Assembly (NCBI GenBank): GCA_029298735.1
Contig: JANSLP010000068.1
Location: 1-64,000, forward strand
Reading direction: 5' to 3'
DNA length: 64,000 nt
Origin: Ophiostoma sp. CBS 140.51
Taxonomy: Eukaryota > Ascomycota > Sordariomycetes > Ophiostomatales > Ophiostomataceae
The notes beneath the pieces were generated by a model, which made no database searches, was not told where the DNA came from, and worked only from the letters and a program-made list of their open reading frames with translations. Position numbers and translations under genes: made by a program. Below, one piece after another: positions 1 through 10,750 of this stretch. Every line of letters starts with the position of its first letter. The stretch's first letter is position 1.

Positions 1-375
1 ATGAAAGGCGCATCAAACGAGGCTCAACACAACGAAACGATAAGCGACAAAAGGGCCACAAAATGAACAAAATAAAAGCAAAGCAAAACAAAAACAAAAC
101 AAAGAATCCGTGTTTCGCCAACCTGTAGGCAGGTGCCCAGCAAATTCGGGAATCAGTCAAAGAAAATCCAGATGCGCCCCAAAACCCAAAAAAAAGCTCG
201 CAACTGAGAAGTCGACTGTGGATTTATGACCATAAAAGCAGTATTGTGCACGCACGATGCCGGTTCGCGTCCATTGACCCAACACACCGGCCCGGCTGTC
301 ATCGCAGAGAAGGTCCAGCGAGACATGTACAGCACGGACCATAATCGTGTCCTGGCCAGATTCAACCGGGCTCGT
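1..375. other. 3' flank of the cyclin B gene
   Basis: No coding sequence is supportable here. The stretch lies downstream of the cyclin stop codon on the minus strand and probably holds its 3' UTR and terminator. An A-rich block at about 50-105 is the only compositional feature. Confidence 0.5.
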
Positions 376-2172
376 CTATGAAATTTCATCCACGGACAGG
401 TCGGTATCGGTAATACCAAAATGGATGGCGTTCTTCTTTGCCCACTGGCGGGTAATGAGAGATGCTAGTTTCCGTTAGTAAAGCATGCAAATAGAGGGTT
501 GCGAGTATGGTACATGGAGAGTGTGGGAAGGAGTGCATGGTAGACGGTACCTTTCAGATATTTTTTGCTGGCATATTTCTTGAAGAAAGCTTCGTGCGTA
601 GAAGGCCGAGCAAGGTAATCAACCATGAGGATGGCAACCGGCTCGATATCGTCCTCAGTGTAGCCTGCATAAAAAGACAAGGTCGCATCCTAAACATTAC
701 ATACTTGTTAGTCACGTGGCAATCTCATGATAAATAGTTGTGGGCCCCATATGGCAATACACAAAGGTGCACGGTGAATGCGGCGGAGGAAATCGAGGGA
801 ACTACATACCCACTCGCCACGATCAAGGATCAGGCGGGCAAGAAACATGGCAGCCGCAGCAACGTGGCTAGGACGGTACGACATGAAGCGGTGGTCGAGA
901 AGGCTGATTTCTGTCAGGTATTTTGCAACCGTCCGTGTCTGAATGTCGTAATTGTCGGCCTTTGATACCCGACGGAGGAAGTTCATTGGATTAGGGTAGC
1001 TCAGATCGTAGTTTAGAGTGCCGAGCATGAATCGTTCAGCGCTCAAAATCTCGGCCTCGGTAAAGCCGTCATCGGCAACATGGCGGAAACTACCGACAGA
1101 CGGCGACAGAACTTCCTCGTATTTGGCAGCAATGAACATGGCCGTGACGCCGACAAGCTGTAGTCTGTCGAGCTGGACGACTTTGGCCGACAGGAAACGG
1201 TCGACGATATTGACAGCGAGAAACAGGGTTTCTGGCAGCAGGTGGAAGCGGGTGTGCACTTCAACCAACCAGTCGACGAGCACACCGCGTGTCTTCCAGT
1301 CAAGCTCGTCCTGGTGGTTCATGTACCGTGGGTTGGGCAGAGAGCTGCACTCCAGGTCGCGGAGGTACTCAAAAATGTCTGCTGCATACTCGGCAACCAT
1401 CTGAGGGTCATCCAAGTCTTCACTGTCCAGATCCTTGACACCTTCAGGGTAGATAAACTCCGTCGGCACGAACTCCTCAATCGAGTCGTCAAGTGGCAGC
1501 AGGCGCTCCTGCTCTCTGGCTGCATCCTTCTTGATGTTGTTGTTGCCGCTGCTGGTTGACGCCTCCTCAAGTCGAGACGCGACGGTGTGTACCTTCTTGC
1601 GTACCGGCTCTTCTTCCTCGACCGTGAGGTCTTCCTTGATGGTGGCAACGGGGGCCGACGCGGCAGCAACCTTTCGCTTTTGGACAGTACCAATGGTGCC
1701 GTGTCCCGACTTCTTCACTTCGATCGTCTTCTTGCTAGCCTCCTTTGTCGACAAGGCCGTGCGGCCTGTGGAGCGAGAAGTGCTCTTCTGGATACCCGTC
1801 GGTTGTGCTGCCTTTGAGACGAGTCCAACTTTGCCGGCGGCCTTCTTTGCCTCTGCCACCTCAATCTTGGTAACGTTGCTGACATCGCCCAGCGCCGCCC
1901 GTTTCCGAAGCCCTGAGGGCTGGGTGGTAGAGGACTGGACAGGCTTCTTGGCTTGAAGAGGTTTGGCTGGGACAGTCAACTCGTCGACTTGAAGCGAGGC
2001 CGCCTTTGCACGAGTCATACGCGCCGCCGCAACACTGTTCTCGTCATTCTCGTTCGTAACGAGACGCTGTCTTGCAGGACGTCCCTTCATCACAGCGCGT
2101 TAGCATCTCATCTAGCCAAGTGCGTCTTTTGGTCGCAAGTGTATTTGCCATGGTGGTACTCACGGGCGGCAT
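376..2172 (-). CDS. nimE: G2/mitotic-specific B-type cyclin
   Basis: Regulatory subunit of the Cdk1 kinase that drives entry into mitosis; nuclear. Four exons on the minus strand: 2172-2164, 2084-810, 689-551 and 464-376, giving 503 aa. The first exon is only nine bases (ATG CCG CCC) before a GTGAGT donor; joining it gives an MPPGRPARQR start, the usual form for fungal B cyclins, which is why I prefer it to an internal ATG at 2090. A destruction box RAALGDVSN (residues 65-73) fits APC/C-dependent degradation. The disordered, Lys-rich N-terminus is followed by Cyclin_N (from about residue 245, with the RGVLVDWLVEVH signature) and Cyclin_C (ending with DATLSFYAGYTEDD and the terminal TRQWAKKNA block). 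No KEN box was seen. It is divergent from the uL2m gene. The family call is firm; the nimE name is by orthology. Confidence 0.95.
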
Positions 2173-4261
2173 TTTATTTTCTTGTTTTGAAGAACGGTGC
2201 GGTGTGCGTGTGAAAAATTTGTCGATCCACTCGGTCCTCTTACGCCTTATTAAAAGGGTTGAGTTTCTGCAACAATTATGGTTAGATGGTGTCGTGCTTC
2301 TCTAAACACGAAGCATTATGGCATCACAACAACACGCCGAACCACCCGAGGCCAGGGAAAAGACGCGAATATACGCAGGCTTCGAAAGTGAAAGATGAGT
2401 ACCTACCAACACGAAGCTATGATGAGGCCGGTCGTGAACCTATATCAAGAGGTGTCAAAAATGAAGTGACACGGTGATGACGGCCGAAAACAGGTTGCTT
2501 TGTTGGGTTTGCCGCGTGTCTGGATACAGGCGTACTTCGTGGATGACGCGTATGTCGAACGGAGAGCGTCGAGGCTGGATGGGAGAGGAGACAGCAACGA
2601 GCCGAGAATGAGGAGCGAGCGAAGACGTGCCAGAAAAAGATAGACGACGCGAGGAGAGGAAGGAGGAGGAGGAAGAGATAGAAAACAGAGAGGAAAGAGA
2701 CAAAGAAAAGAGGGAAAATAAGAGGTAAAGCTCAACTCTGTACGGAGAGAATGTGCAGAATGGATGTTTGGGGAGCTAATGGAGTGGGTAACAGAGGACA
2801 GAGGTGTCCAGGTATTAAGGAAATAAGCAAACTCTGGCACATATGGAATGGTACTGTGTATGTACGAAGGAAGTATTGGGAGACAGTATGGTTTGGCGTG
2901 GTTTATGGTGGTCTGTGGTGTTTTCGTTGTGTAGGTACTTGTATGTTTTTGAGGAGCTCGTCGCGTTTGCCACCTCGCGGAGCGTGCCAGACCACGGATC
3001 CCCACCAGCAACTCGCGTACTCATGGTGTACATAGTAAGATACGTGATTTTGGAGTGGCCGGGCTCTCCAGGCCAATTGATGGTTGGTGCATATTACAGC
3101 GCCAGGGGGTAACGCGCAGCGCGACGTGACTCCGTGCCCAGTGCAACAGTTGCTCTCCTCGTTCTGGGAGGGGGTAGCCAGGCTGTCGTTGCCGGGCCAG
3201 GGAGTGTTAAACAACCACTATGGGACATGCCCGACAGCGCTAAAATAATCTTCCTATGCACAGTCAGATACAAGCAAGACGAGCGACCAACATCCCACTG
3301 ACCGACCTGTCTCGGTCTTACTGCAGTAAGGCTTCGACAGGGCGCTATTTCAGCGCGTTCTCCAGTGGCATACTCCGTGCACGCATCTTACTTAAGATAT
3401 CTTAAGATGCGATGTATTTGTATGACGTACATTCTAGGATACAGCCCAACTCCTGCCATAATAGACCTCGCGGCGTGAGGAAAAAAGTGCCATCCACATG
3501 GCTTCGAGATGGCCAAACATTAAACGCGAATATTCAATGAACCTTTCCGTAGTGCTGTGCACGGAATTAATATCCACATACCCAATAGAATAAGATGTAC
3601 GGAGTATTACGCAGAGGAATAAGAAGCAGTGCTCCACAAAAAGCAAGCAAAAGGAGCAAGCCAAAGCGCGTCCGACGATGAGAAGGGAGTGAGCGGCAGG
3701 GGCCAGTCCAAGTGGCCTCCAATGTCCACCGAGAAAGGGAGACAGAAGACACTGGAGAGGGAGGAGGTGATTGCGATGTGTGCCTGTCAACATTTTGCAG
3801 TCCGATACATTTGTTGCTTGCTATTGGTCAGACGCGTTCCAAAACATTGAAAAGCGGGACAAACCACGTCCCTCGGCAAGCAGCCCACAGTCAACAGTGG
3901 CAACCGCCAGGCAACGGCGTTTTCATTGGACACTTCCCGCTTGGCTGCGGGACCTAAAAATGGTACCTGACAGTTGGAGCACTCGGGGCCGTGGCTCGTC
4001 GCGTTGGATCCACAGTGGGTAGAGTGTGGCTCACACGGCTCGGATTATCCTTTGGAGCCGAGAGCTCTCTTTTTTTTTCTCGGGTATGGCTCGACCACGA
4101 CATACGACATAATGGCAGATTTGTGAGCTCTGGGAACGACGACTGCTTTTGTTTAAAATATTCGCCGCACAAACGCATCGCAATCCACATCACCAAAGTG
4201 CAGACGCAGCCGGGCTTTTTCCGACCCCTCCTGTCACCCAAGGCGCCCTAGCCGACTCACC
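2173..4261. promoter_or_regulatory. Divergent intergenic region, cyclin B / uL2m
   Basis: About 2.1 kb between two divergently transcribed genes; it must hold both promoters. No credible coding sequence. It contains a purine-rich block at 2600-2720 (pyrimidine-rich leader in the sense of the cyclin), a single ACGCGT at 2546-2551, a long palindrome at 3383-3410 and TACGGAGTA at 3598-3606. No clear TATA box was identified for either gene. Confidence 0.5.
3383..3410. repeat. Palindrome / hairpin-forming inverted repeat
   Basis: GCATCTTA (3383-3390) is the exact reverse complement of TAAGATGC (3403-3410). Nested inside is the perfect 16-bp palindrome CTTAAGATATCTTAAG (3391-3406). Function unknown. 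Confidence 0.85.
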
Positions 4262-5602
4262 ATGCTTCAGGCCCGGCTCGGGCCTTTGACCGGCCGCCTC
4301 CGCCAGGCTGCCGGCTTGCCTTGCGGCCTCGCCAAAACCCTTACGACATCGGCCACAGCCAAGGCCTCGACCGGGTCACAGCAACAGGATTCGATCGTCA
4401 GCTCACTCTCCATACCGGCAGCGCCAGAGCCTGCTGAGAGAACATCGGCCTTTCTTCGCACTTACAAACCGCGGACGCCAGGTGTCCGGCATTTGAAACG
4501 GCCCATTAACGACCACCTCTGGAAGGGCCGGCCTTTCCTTCCATTGACGTTTCCCAAAAAGGGACATGGAAAGGGCGGTCGGAATAACCAGGGAAGGATT
4601 ACCGTGCGTCACAGGGGTGGTGGCGTGAAGAGACGTATCCGCATGGTCGACTTTGAGCGGTGGGCACCGGGCGCCCATCTTGTCGAGCGCATCGAGCATG
4701 ACCCGGGACGCAGCGCACATATCGCGTTGCTTACCAACCAGACTACAGGCCGGAAATCCTACATTGTTGCGGCGGAGGGCATGCGCGCAGGCGATGTTGT
4801 CCAGAGTTACCGCGAAGGCATCCCGCAAGATCTCCTGGATATCATGGGCGGCACCATTGATCCGGGTATTCTTGCCGCTCGGACGGCACACAGAGGCAAC
4901 TGTCTCCCTCTTCACATGATTCCCGTCGGTACACTTGTGTACAATGTTGGGTCACAGGCAGGGAAAGGCGCTGTGTTTTGCCGCAGTGCGGGCACTTACG
5001 CCGTCATCACGAGCAGAGAGGAGAGGTCAGGAGACGATGCCAAAGGCAGCGGTGGTCGTTTTGTGCATGTGCGGCTTCAGAGCGGAGAGGTGCGCCGAGT
5101 GAGCAAGGATGCATGCGCAACTATTGGTGTTGCCAGCAACCCGCACCATCACGACCGCCAACTCGGTAAAGCTGGCCGTAGTCGCTGGTTAAATATCCGG
5201 CCAACTGTGAGAGGCGTGGCGATGAACAGAGGTTGGTACCATCCCCCCCCTCTTCACCAAATCAGCCGGTTGGTATCCCATAGTGGATGTGCCATTGCTA
5301 ATACGTTTGCTCTTCTGCAGTTGATCATCCGCACGGTGGCGGTCGCGGAAAATCAAAGAGTAATCGACACCCAACGAGCCCTTGGGGTACACCGGTACGT
5401 TTGAACCCGTCTCAGCCATCATACTCACTATATCTGTTTTCCCCTGTTCTCCGAATTCTGCAGCCGTATTGCGAACACCAGCTAACATGTTGAACAGGCC
5501 AAGGGAGGATATAAAACAAGGCGGAAGCACAACGTCAACAGGTGGGTCATTATTCCCAGGGCCCGGAACATGGGCAAGCGCCGGAGCAAGGGTGGCGACT
5601 AG
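4262..5602 (+). CDS. RML2: Mitochondrial large-subunit ribosomal protein uL2m
   Basis: Structural protein of the mitochondrial 54S ribosomal subunit, close to the peptidyl-transferase centre. Three exons: 4262-5231, 5321-5394 and 5498-5602, giving 382 aa. The first 70 or so residues are basic and Ser/Ala-rich with no acidic cluster near the start, consistent with a mitochondrial presequence. The L2 N-terminal RNA-binding domain follows (HRGGGVKRRIR at roughly residue 120), then the C-terminal SH3-like domain. The second exon starts inside the universal L2 signature (VDHPHGGGRGKSKSNRHPTS) and the third encodes the basic tail ending in RARNMGKRRSKGGD. Both introns keep the frame, and reading through them destroys the conserved C-terminus, which supports the splicing. 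Length agrees with fungal RML2. It is divergent from cyclin B and in tandem with the lipid phosphatase gene. Confidence 0.95.
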
Positions 5603-6964
5603 AGCGGTCCGGTAGGTGTAGTTTGGTTCTCCCGACTATTCATCGGACTTGTTCTGTACGGCTCTATCCGGGAGCCGCCCATCGGAGATGCGTGTATATA
5701 AGATGTAGGATATTGGACAAAGAAATACCATAAAAGCCGTCTTGCGTGATGTGATGTAGCTATACCTCTGCACGTTCCTGTCTCTGGTTAGCCGCGGGCG
5801 CGTTGCATCCCATGCTCAGCTATGGCGACCTATTACAAGTACGGGCCGTGGCGTGACGTAGCCGGAGACAAGAACCTTAGCAACATCCATATGGCCCTGT
5901 CTAACAAGGCCACTTACCGACGCTCGCCATCGTACGCATTCTATAAAGATCAGGCCTCGTTTGGTGACGGGAAAGTAAATGAATCAGAGTGAGAAAAAGT
6001 TGACGCGAGAAATAATAAGGAAAGCCGAGCAGAAAGGAGAAGGGACACACTCGCATAAAAATAAGATAATACAAGGTCCATTATACCGGGGCCAGACTAC
6101 GGCTTTACAAGCAGAGTCCATTATGCCCAGTACTTTCGAACACTTGGGCGTTATCGGGCCATTCATACGATATCGGGGCATTCATACAATAAAGAAGAGG
6201 AAGAAGAAAAAGGCTCAAGAACAGTGGCCAATGGTGGCTGGCAACCATCTCTTTTTCGTCACACAGTGACTAGCTTGCAATCATAACTTGATTAAGTACT
6301 AAGTACTAATTATCAGTACTCTGTACACAGTACTGGCGCACTGGCAAATACTCTGGGACTCAGAAGGCTGGGCACATCGGATCTTCCTCCAAGTTCTCCG
6401 CCACACCAGTATCAGCACAGCGCCTCGGCGCTCACAAAATGGCACGAAATTTCGATGCCCCATACAAATTCGGGACACAGCCGCAACGCCCCTTGCCTAG
6501 ACTAGACTAAAACGCCTAATCCTTCCCTATCAAAGTACAGGGCCAACGTCACGCTCTTCGTTTCCATATCCGCAGCATTGCGTCGGAGGACGGGATAATC
6601 GTAACATCTTTTGCGCCCACTCCCTATATAACACGTCGTAGTTCAGAGTACTCCGTACAGCTCATACAGCTTCATAAGGACTCGGCTTTGAAACGACTTA
6701 CCACATTCCCTTGATCGACCACACTACTTGCGAGTTTGAGTGGCAGCAGCACAGCAAAATATCAGTCGTTGTTCACCCTCTCATTGTCACTGCCGTCTTC
6801 CTTTTGCCATTTTTATTGTTCTGGATACGGCGTATCTCCTCACAGTTCTTATCCCCCCCCCTCTCTTCTCCATCCTCTTGCCATTCCATTCTACCATTTC
6901 TCTCCTAGCTTGCATTACATCTCGCGCATCCTCAATCCCAACGAGGCTCGCTCAAGCCTCTCAT
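5603..6964. other. Intergenic region upstream of the PAP2 phosphatase gene
   Basis: No supportable coding sequence. It includes the uL2m 3' flank, an A-rich patch with repeated short GTAC/AGTACT words near 6290-6340, and the phosphatase promoter and leader (TATA box at 6625-6631, TACTCCGTA at 6649-6657). The 5' leader at about 6780-6960 is pyrimidine-rich. Confidence 0.5.
6625..6631 (+). promoter_or_regulatory. Putative TATA box of the PAP2 phosphatase gene
   Basis: TATATAA about 335 bp upstream of the chosen ATG, followed by a CT-rich leader typical of fungal 5' UTRs. Inferred from sequence only. Confidence 0.4.
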
Positions 6965-8485
6965 ATGCCAGACACGAGCACCTCTCCACTCATCACCCGA
7001 GCTGTTTCGCCGTCCCCTCCAAACCCTTACGGAGGCAGCCATTACCCAGGCTCACGGACGGTGGTAGGTTCCCAGATGGCGACCTTGGGCGCACCTCGCC
7101 GTTGGGGGGCACGCGCGCGGCACACTTCTACCTGGATTGTCGCATCAGGCGTTATCGACTGGCTTCTCATTGTCGGCACGGCTGTAGGTGGCTTCTTTCT
7201 TGGCAAGATGACGCCGAACAAGCGGCCCTTCCAGCTGGAAAATCCAGACATCTCGTGAGTATTCTCGCCTCCTCATGTCCCCTTCACGTACACCAGCCAC
7301 GCTAACGGAACCCGCCTATGCAGGTTTCCATACACGGTCCATGAAACCGTCAGTTCTCGAAACCTGGTTATAGCCACAGTTGCTGTGCCCGTGGCCATAA
7401 TTATCATTGTATCGCTTGTTTCGGTTCCTGGCCTGTCGGTTCGGCCCGGCACGCCGCGCTCCCTTGTTTGGCGGCGCAAACTGTGGGAACTGTATGCCTC
7501 GCTCCTCTCCTACGGCTTGGGCATGGCGTCACAGTGGTTTATTATCAACGGTCTGAAAAACATGTGCGGTAAGCCGCGGCCAGACCTGCTCGCCCGCTGC
7601 CAGCCAGACCTTCTGAACGTGGCACAGTACGTCGTTGGTGGGATTGCGAATATTACATCAAATGGCCAGCTTGTCAGTGCAGATATATGCACAAATACGG
7701 ACACGTCTACTCTAAACGACGGCTTCCGCAGCTACCCATCCGGTCACAGCTCTTCGTCTGCGGCTGGTTTGGGTCATCTGGCCCTATTTCTTGCCTTCAA
7801 GTTCGGTGTTGTCTTTCCATTTGCCGGCCCTGCTGCCCCAAAGGAGATCGCGCCCCTTGCTGCATCTGCATTTCCGAGCCGAACGGCTTTACCCAATTAT
7901 CAACGAGATGTATACGAACTGCAAAACGTCGGTCGCTCTAGCCTTCTAAACGGTGATTCCCCGACTTCGGAACGTACCCGAGGCCCCTTAAAGGACATCC
8001 GTCAGCGTCACGCTTCGTCGGGCGGCACGATTTTCCCAACCAGGCGTGCCGGAGCAGCCCCACCACTCTATCTTCTTGTAGTCGCTCTGACTCCATTCTT
8101 TGCATCGATCTTCATCGCTGCCTCTCGCTGGTTTAACTTTAGGCACCACGGTTTCGACATTTTATTTGGCTACGGGATCGGAACCGTTACAACATTGGTT
8201 GCATTCCGCATGTATCATCTACCACTTAGCCAAGGAGCCGGCTGGGCCTGGGGTCCCCGAAGCGCCGACAAAGCGTTCTGGGCTGGCGTTGGAAGTAACA
8301 GCTGGTCGGAGCCCTGGGAACACGGAGTATTTGGTTTGCATTATGACGAAGACAACTACGAATCAGCAGTGCCTCACAGTACCAGTGTATCTGAGTCTCC
8401 CCTACCACGAGCAGAAACGGCTCCACGCAGGAGGGACGTGGCCAACAACGATAGTATTGATGCCAACTTAGAAGATATGGCCTAG
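6965..8485 (+). CDS. PAP2-superfamily lipid phosphate phosphatase (diacylglycerol-pyrophosphate / phosphatidate phosphatase type)
   Basis: Integral-membrane phosphatase that dephosphorylates phosphatidate, diacylglycerol pyrophosphate or related lipid phosphates. Two exons, 6965-7254 and 7324-8485, give 483 aa; the intron (GTGAGT donor) interrupts a Ser codon before FPYTVHETVS. All three catalytic motifs are present: KNMCGKPRP (175-183, KX6RP), SYPSGHSS (PSGH at 235-238) and SRWFNFRH (364-371, SRX5H). Hydrophobic segments around residues 60-80, 112-130, 152-170, 245-265, 345-362 and 375-395 fit the six-helix topology. The region between motifs 2 and 3 carries an extra polar insertion of roughly 80 residues (about 268-342), and there is an acidic C-terminal tail. 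It is longer than yeast DPP1/LPP1 (under 300 aa), as often seen in filamentous fungi. Substrate cannot be read from sequence. Confidence 0.92.
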
Positions 8486-10718
8486 ATGTTATTGCGATGC
8501 CACTAGCCCTGTTTTTGTCATTCTTTATTTATCCACCATAAATCGTTTTGTCTCATTAAGAAACAGCCCCCCGGCTGCCGTGCCCGACAAACAAAAGACA
8601 GGGCTCCACGGAGTTGAAAAATCATAATAAGCACAAAGAAGATCGCCTGAAGAGATGGCCCTGTTGTGGAAATCCTGCGCCGAAAAAAGTAAGTAATGAA
8701 CTGATCGCTACCCAAATAAGGAGAGTATCTTCATTGCCTCTCACACAAGACTCAGAAAATGGACATAATAGCAAACGGCGGCTGGCGCTTTTCCTTCTCC
8801 TATTTTCCCTGACGAACGGCTAGTTTCCTGAGACAGAAAATGCCTGCGGCGATCCCCTAGGCTGTATTGTGCATAGTGCAGCTGTGCCGCGCTTCGCTGC
8901 TTTTTTGTGCAAAGTAATACCCAGTGAAAACCTTCGCTATCTTTTGAAGATATGGTCAGGCTCCTCACTGGGCCTTGCCTTTTTTGTAGATGATCGTTTT
9001 CTGGGACCCCGTGCGCGGAATTGTTCGTCGTCATCAGAGTCCATGGGATTGCCCGACGGGCAAAACAATAAGTACGAAGCAGTAAAAAAAAGAAGAAAAA
9101 GAGGCTATGTGGGTATGAGCAGGCTGGCAGCCTCTTTGATGTTCCATCGAATCCCGTCAGTGGTCAAAGCGGCCATCTCTTCTTGGTGAAGATGGTCTGG
9201 TGATCACTCTGGTGCACACCAGAATGTTCTGATATGGAAGGAAAATCAGCAATAGAAAAGAAGAAAAGAAAATACAGCACAAAAATGCCTCAGATGACCA
9301 AAGCCTAAGTCCCAACAATTTTTTTCGAAGCGGCATGATACAGAGGCCTTCGGCCTTCGTCTTGTGGCCGCCCGTTTACGGACGATGATCTCCGAATCGC
9401 GAAAACTGAGCGGTGAACAAAAAAGTGCACGAAGATGACGAGATAGCGAAAGTTCTCACAAACAGAATCTACACACGGCCACACGCAGCCGCCGACAATT
9501 ACAGAGTAGATGCACGCTGGCGATTCTACGACGCTGCTTCTCCCCCTTTCCTTGTCGCCCCGATGTGTGAAGTCGTACCACGTCTGGCGGCTCGCTTCTG
9601 GCGGCTCGCTGGTGATCCGTAGACGCCTTCAAATGTCACGCGGCGAGCCCTTCCAAGCAGGGACGCCCTTGCTTGCAAATGCAACAGAAAGAAGATACAG
9701 TAAAACATTAATTGAAAAAGACTACTTTGCACGGTTTCTTCTATTCGTGATTCTATCGACTCGTATCAGTTTATTGTTCCTTCTCGTGTAGTTGAAGGCC
9801 ATATCCACCGAGAAGGCTGTAATAGTAAGCTGTTTCTCTTTCATTCACATTCTCTTTGTCTCTGTCCCTTTCTGATGCTTGGATTCAACGGTTCAAACGG
9901 TTGCCTTGATCGCATGTACTGTTGCATTGTAATTCCTTCGCCTTTCACATCCCTTTCTTCACATTCTTTCAACCTTTTAATGGTGTCTCACTTTGTAAAT
10001 CCGGGCGCAACGGTTTTCCATTTCCGTTCATGTCGCAATATCCAACTTCTAACTTGCCCGAATCCCGACCGAACATGCCATTTTTGTGAGCTGTCCTCCA
10101 TCCCTTCCATTTTCTTCAGATTTTGTTTTGTCAACTGGCGTCTTCGTTTTCGAAATGTTTGGCCCGACTCGCTTCTGTGCATGCCGAATCCTTCGTGCCC
10201 CTCACCGCCACCCACTTCAGTGGCATCACATCGCGGCATCACAAAGCTAACAGAATCAACAGTGTAGGCAGCGTTGTACAAAAAAAAGTTCTTCGAAGAA
10301 ACTTGTTCGTTTTGAGACTACTTTCATTCTTGCTTCCTGCTTTGATTTATTTCGACTTTACTTTCCTCTTTCTAACTTCGCCTGGCTAGAGTAGGATCGC
10401 TTGTCGCTTGTCCTTACAGCCGGGCCCGTCTCTGTTTTGCTCCGGACCCATCCCACCTCTCAGATTCCTTTTGCTTTTCTCGCATTCGCTCTCCAAATTC
10501 TCCTGCGTCTTGCCTTGCCTTGCCTCGCCGACCCTGCATTCCACTCTTAGACGCCCTGAACACTCATTCTTTTTTTCTTGCAACGATCCTTCTGACCACC
10601 AGCGGACCAAGAAGGAATTCAACTGGACCCATCCTTTTTTGATATACACGAGACGTACATATACGGCTAGCATCAAAGAAGAAGGCTAAGGTGGGGAGCA
10701 GCAGAACCAAGATGGAAA

Positions 10719-10750
10719 GACGCAAAGACGCAGAGACGCAAAGAGACGCA
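10719..10750 (+). repeat. Short GACGCA tandem array
   Basis: Four copies of GACGCA separated by two to four purines. Probably a simple-sequence repeat with no known role. Confidence 0.7.

Noticed and set aside
5979..6269. 96-aa Lys/Glu-rich plus-strand frame downstream of uL2m
   Set aside because: A-rich DNA read by chance; no homology recognised and no promoter context.
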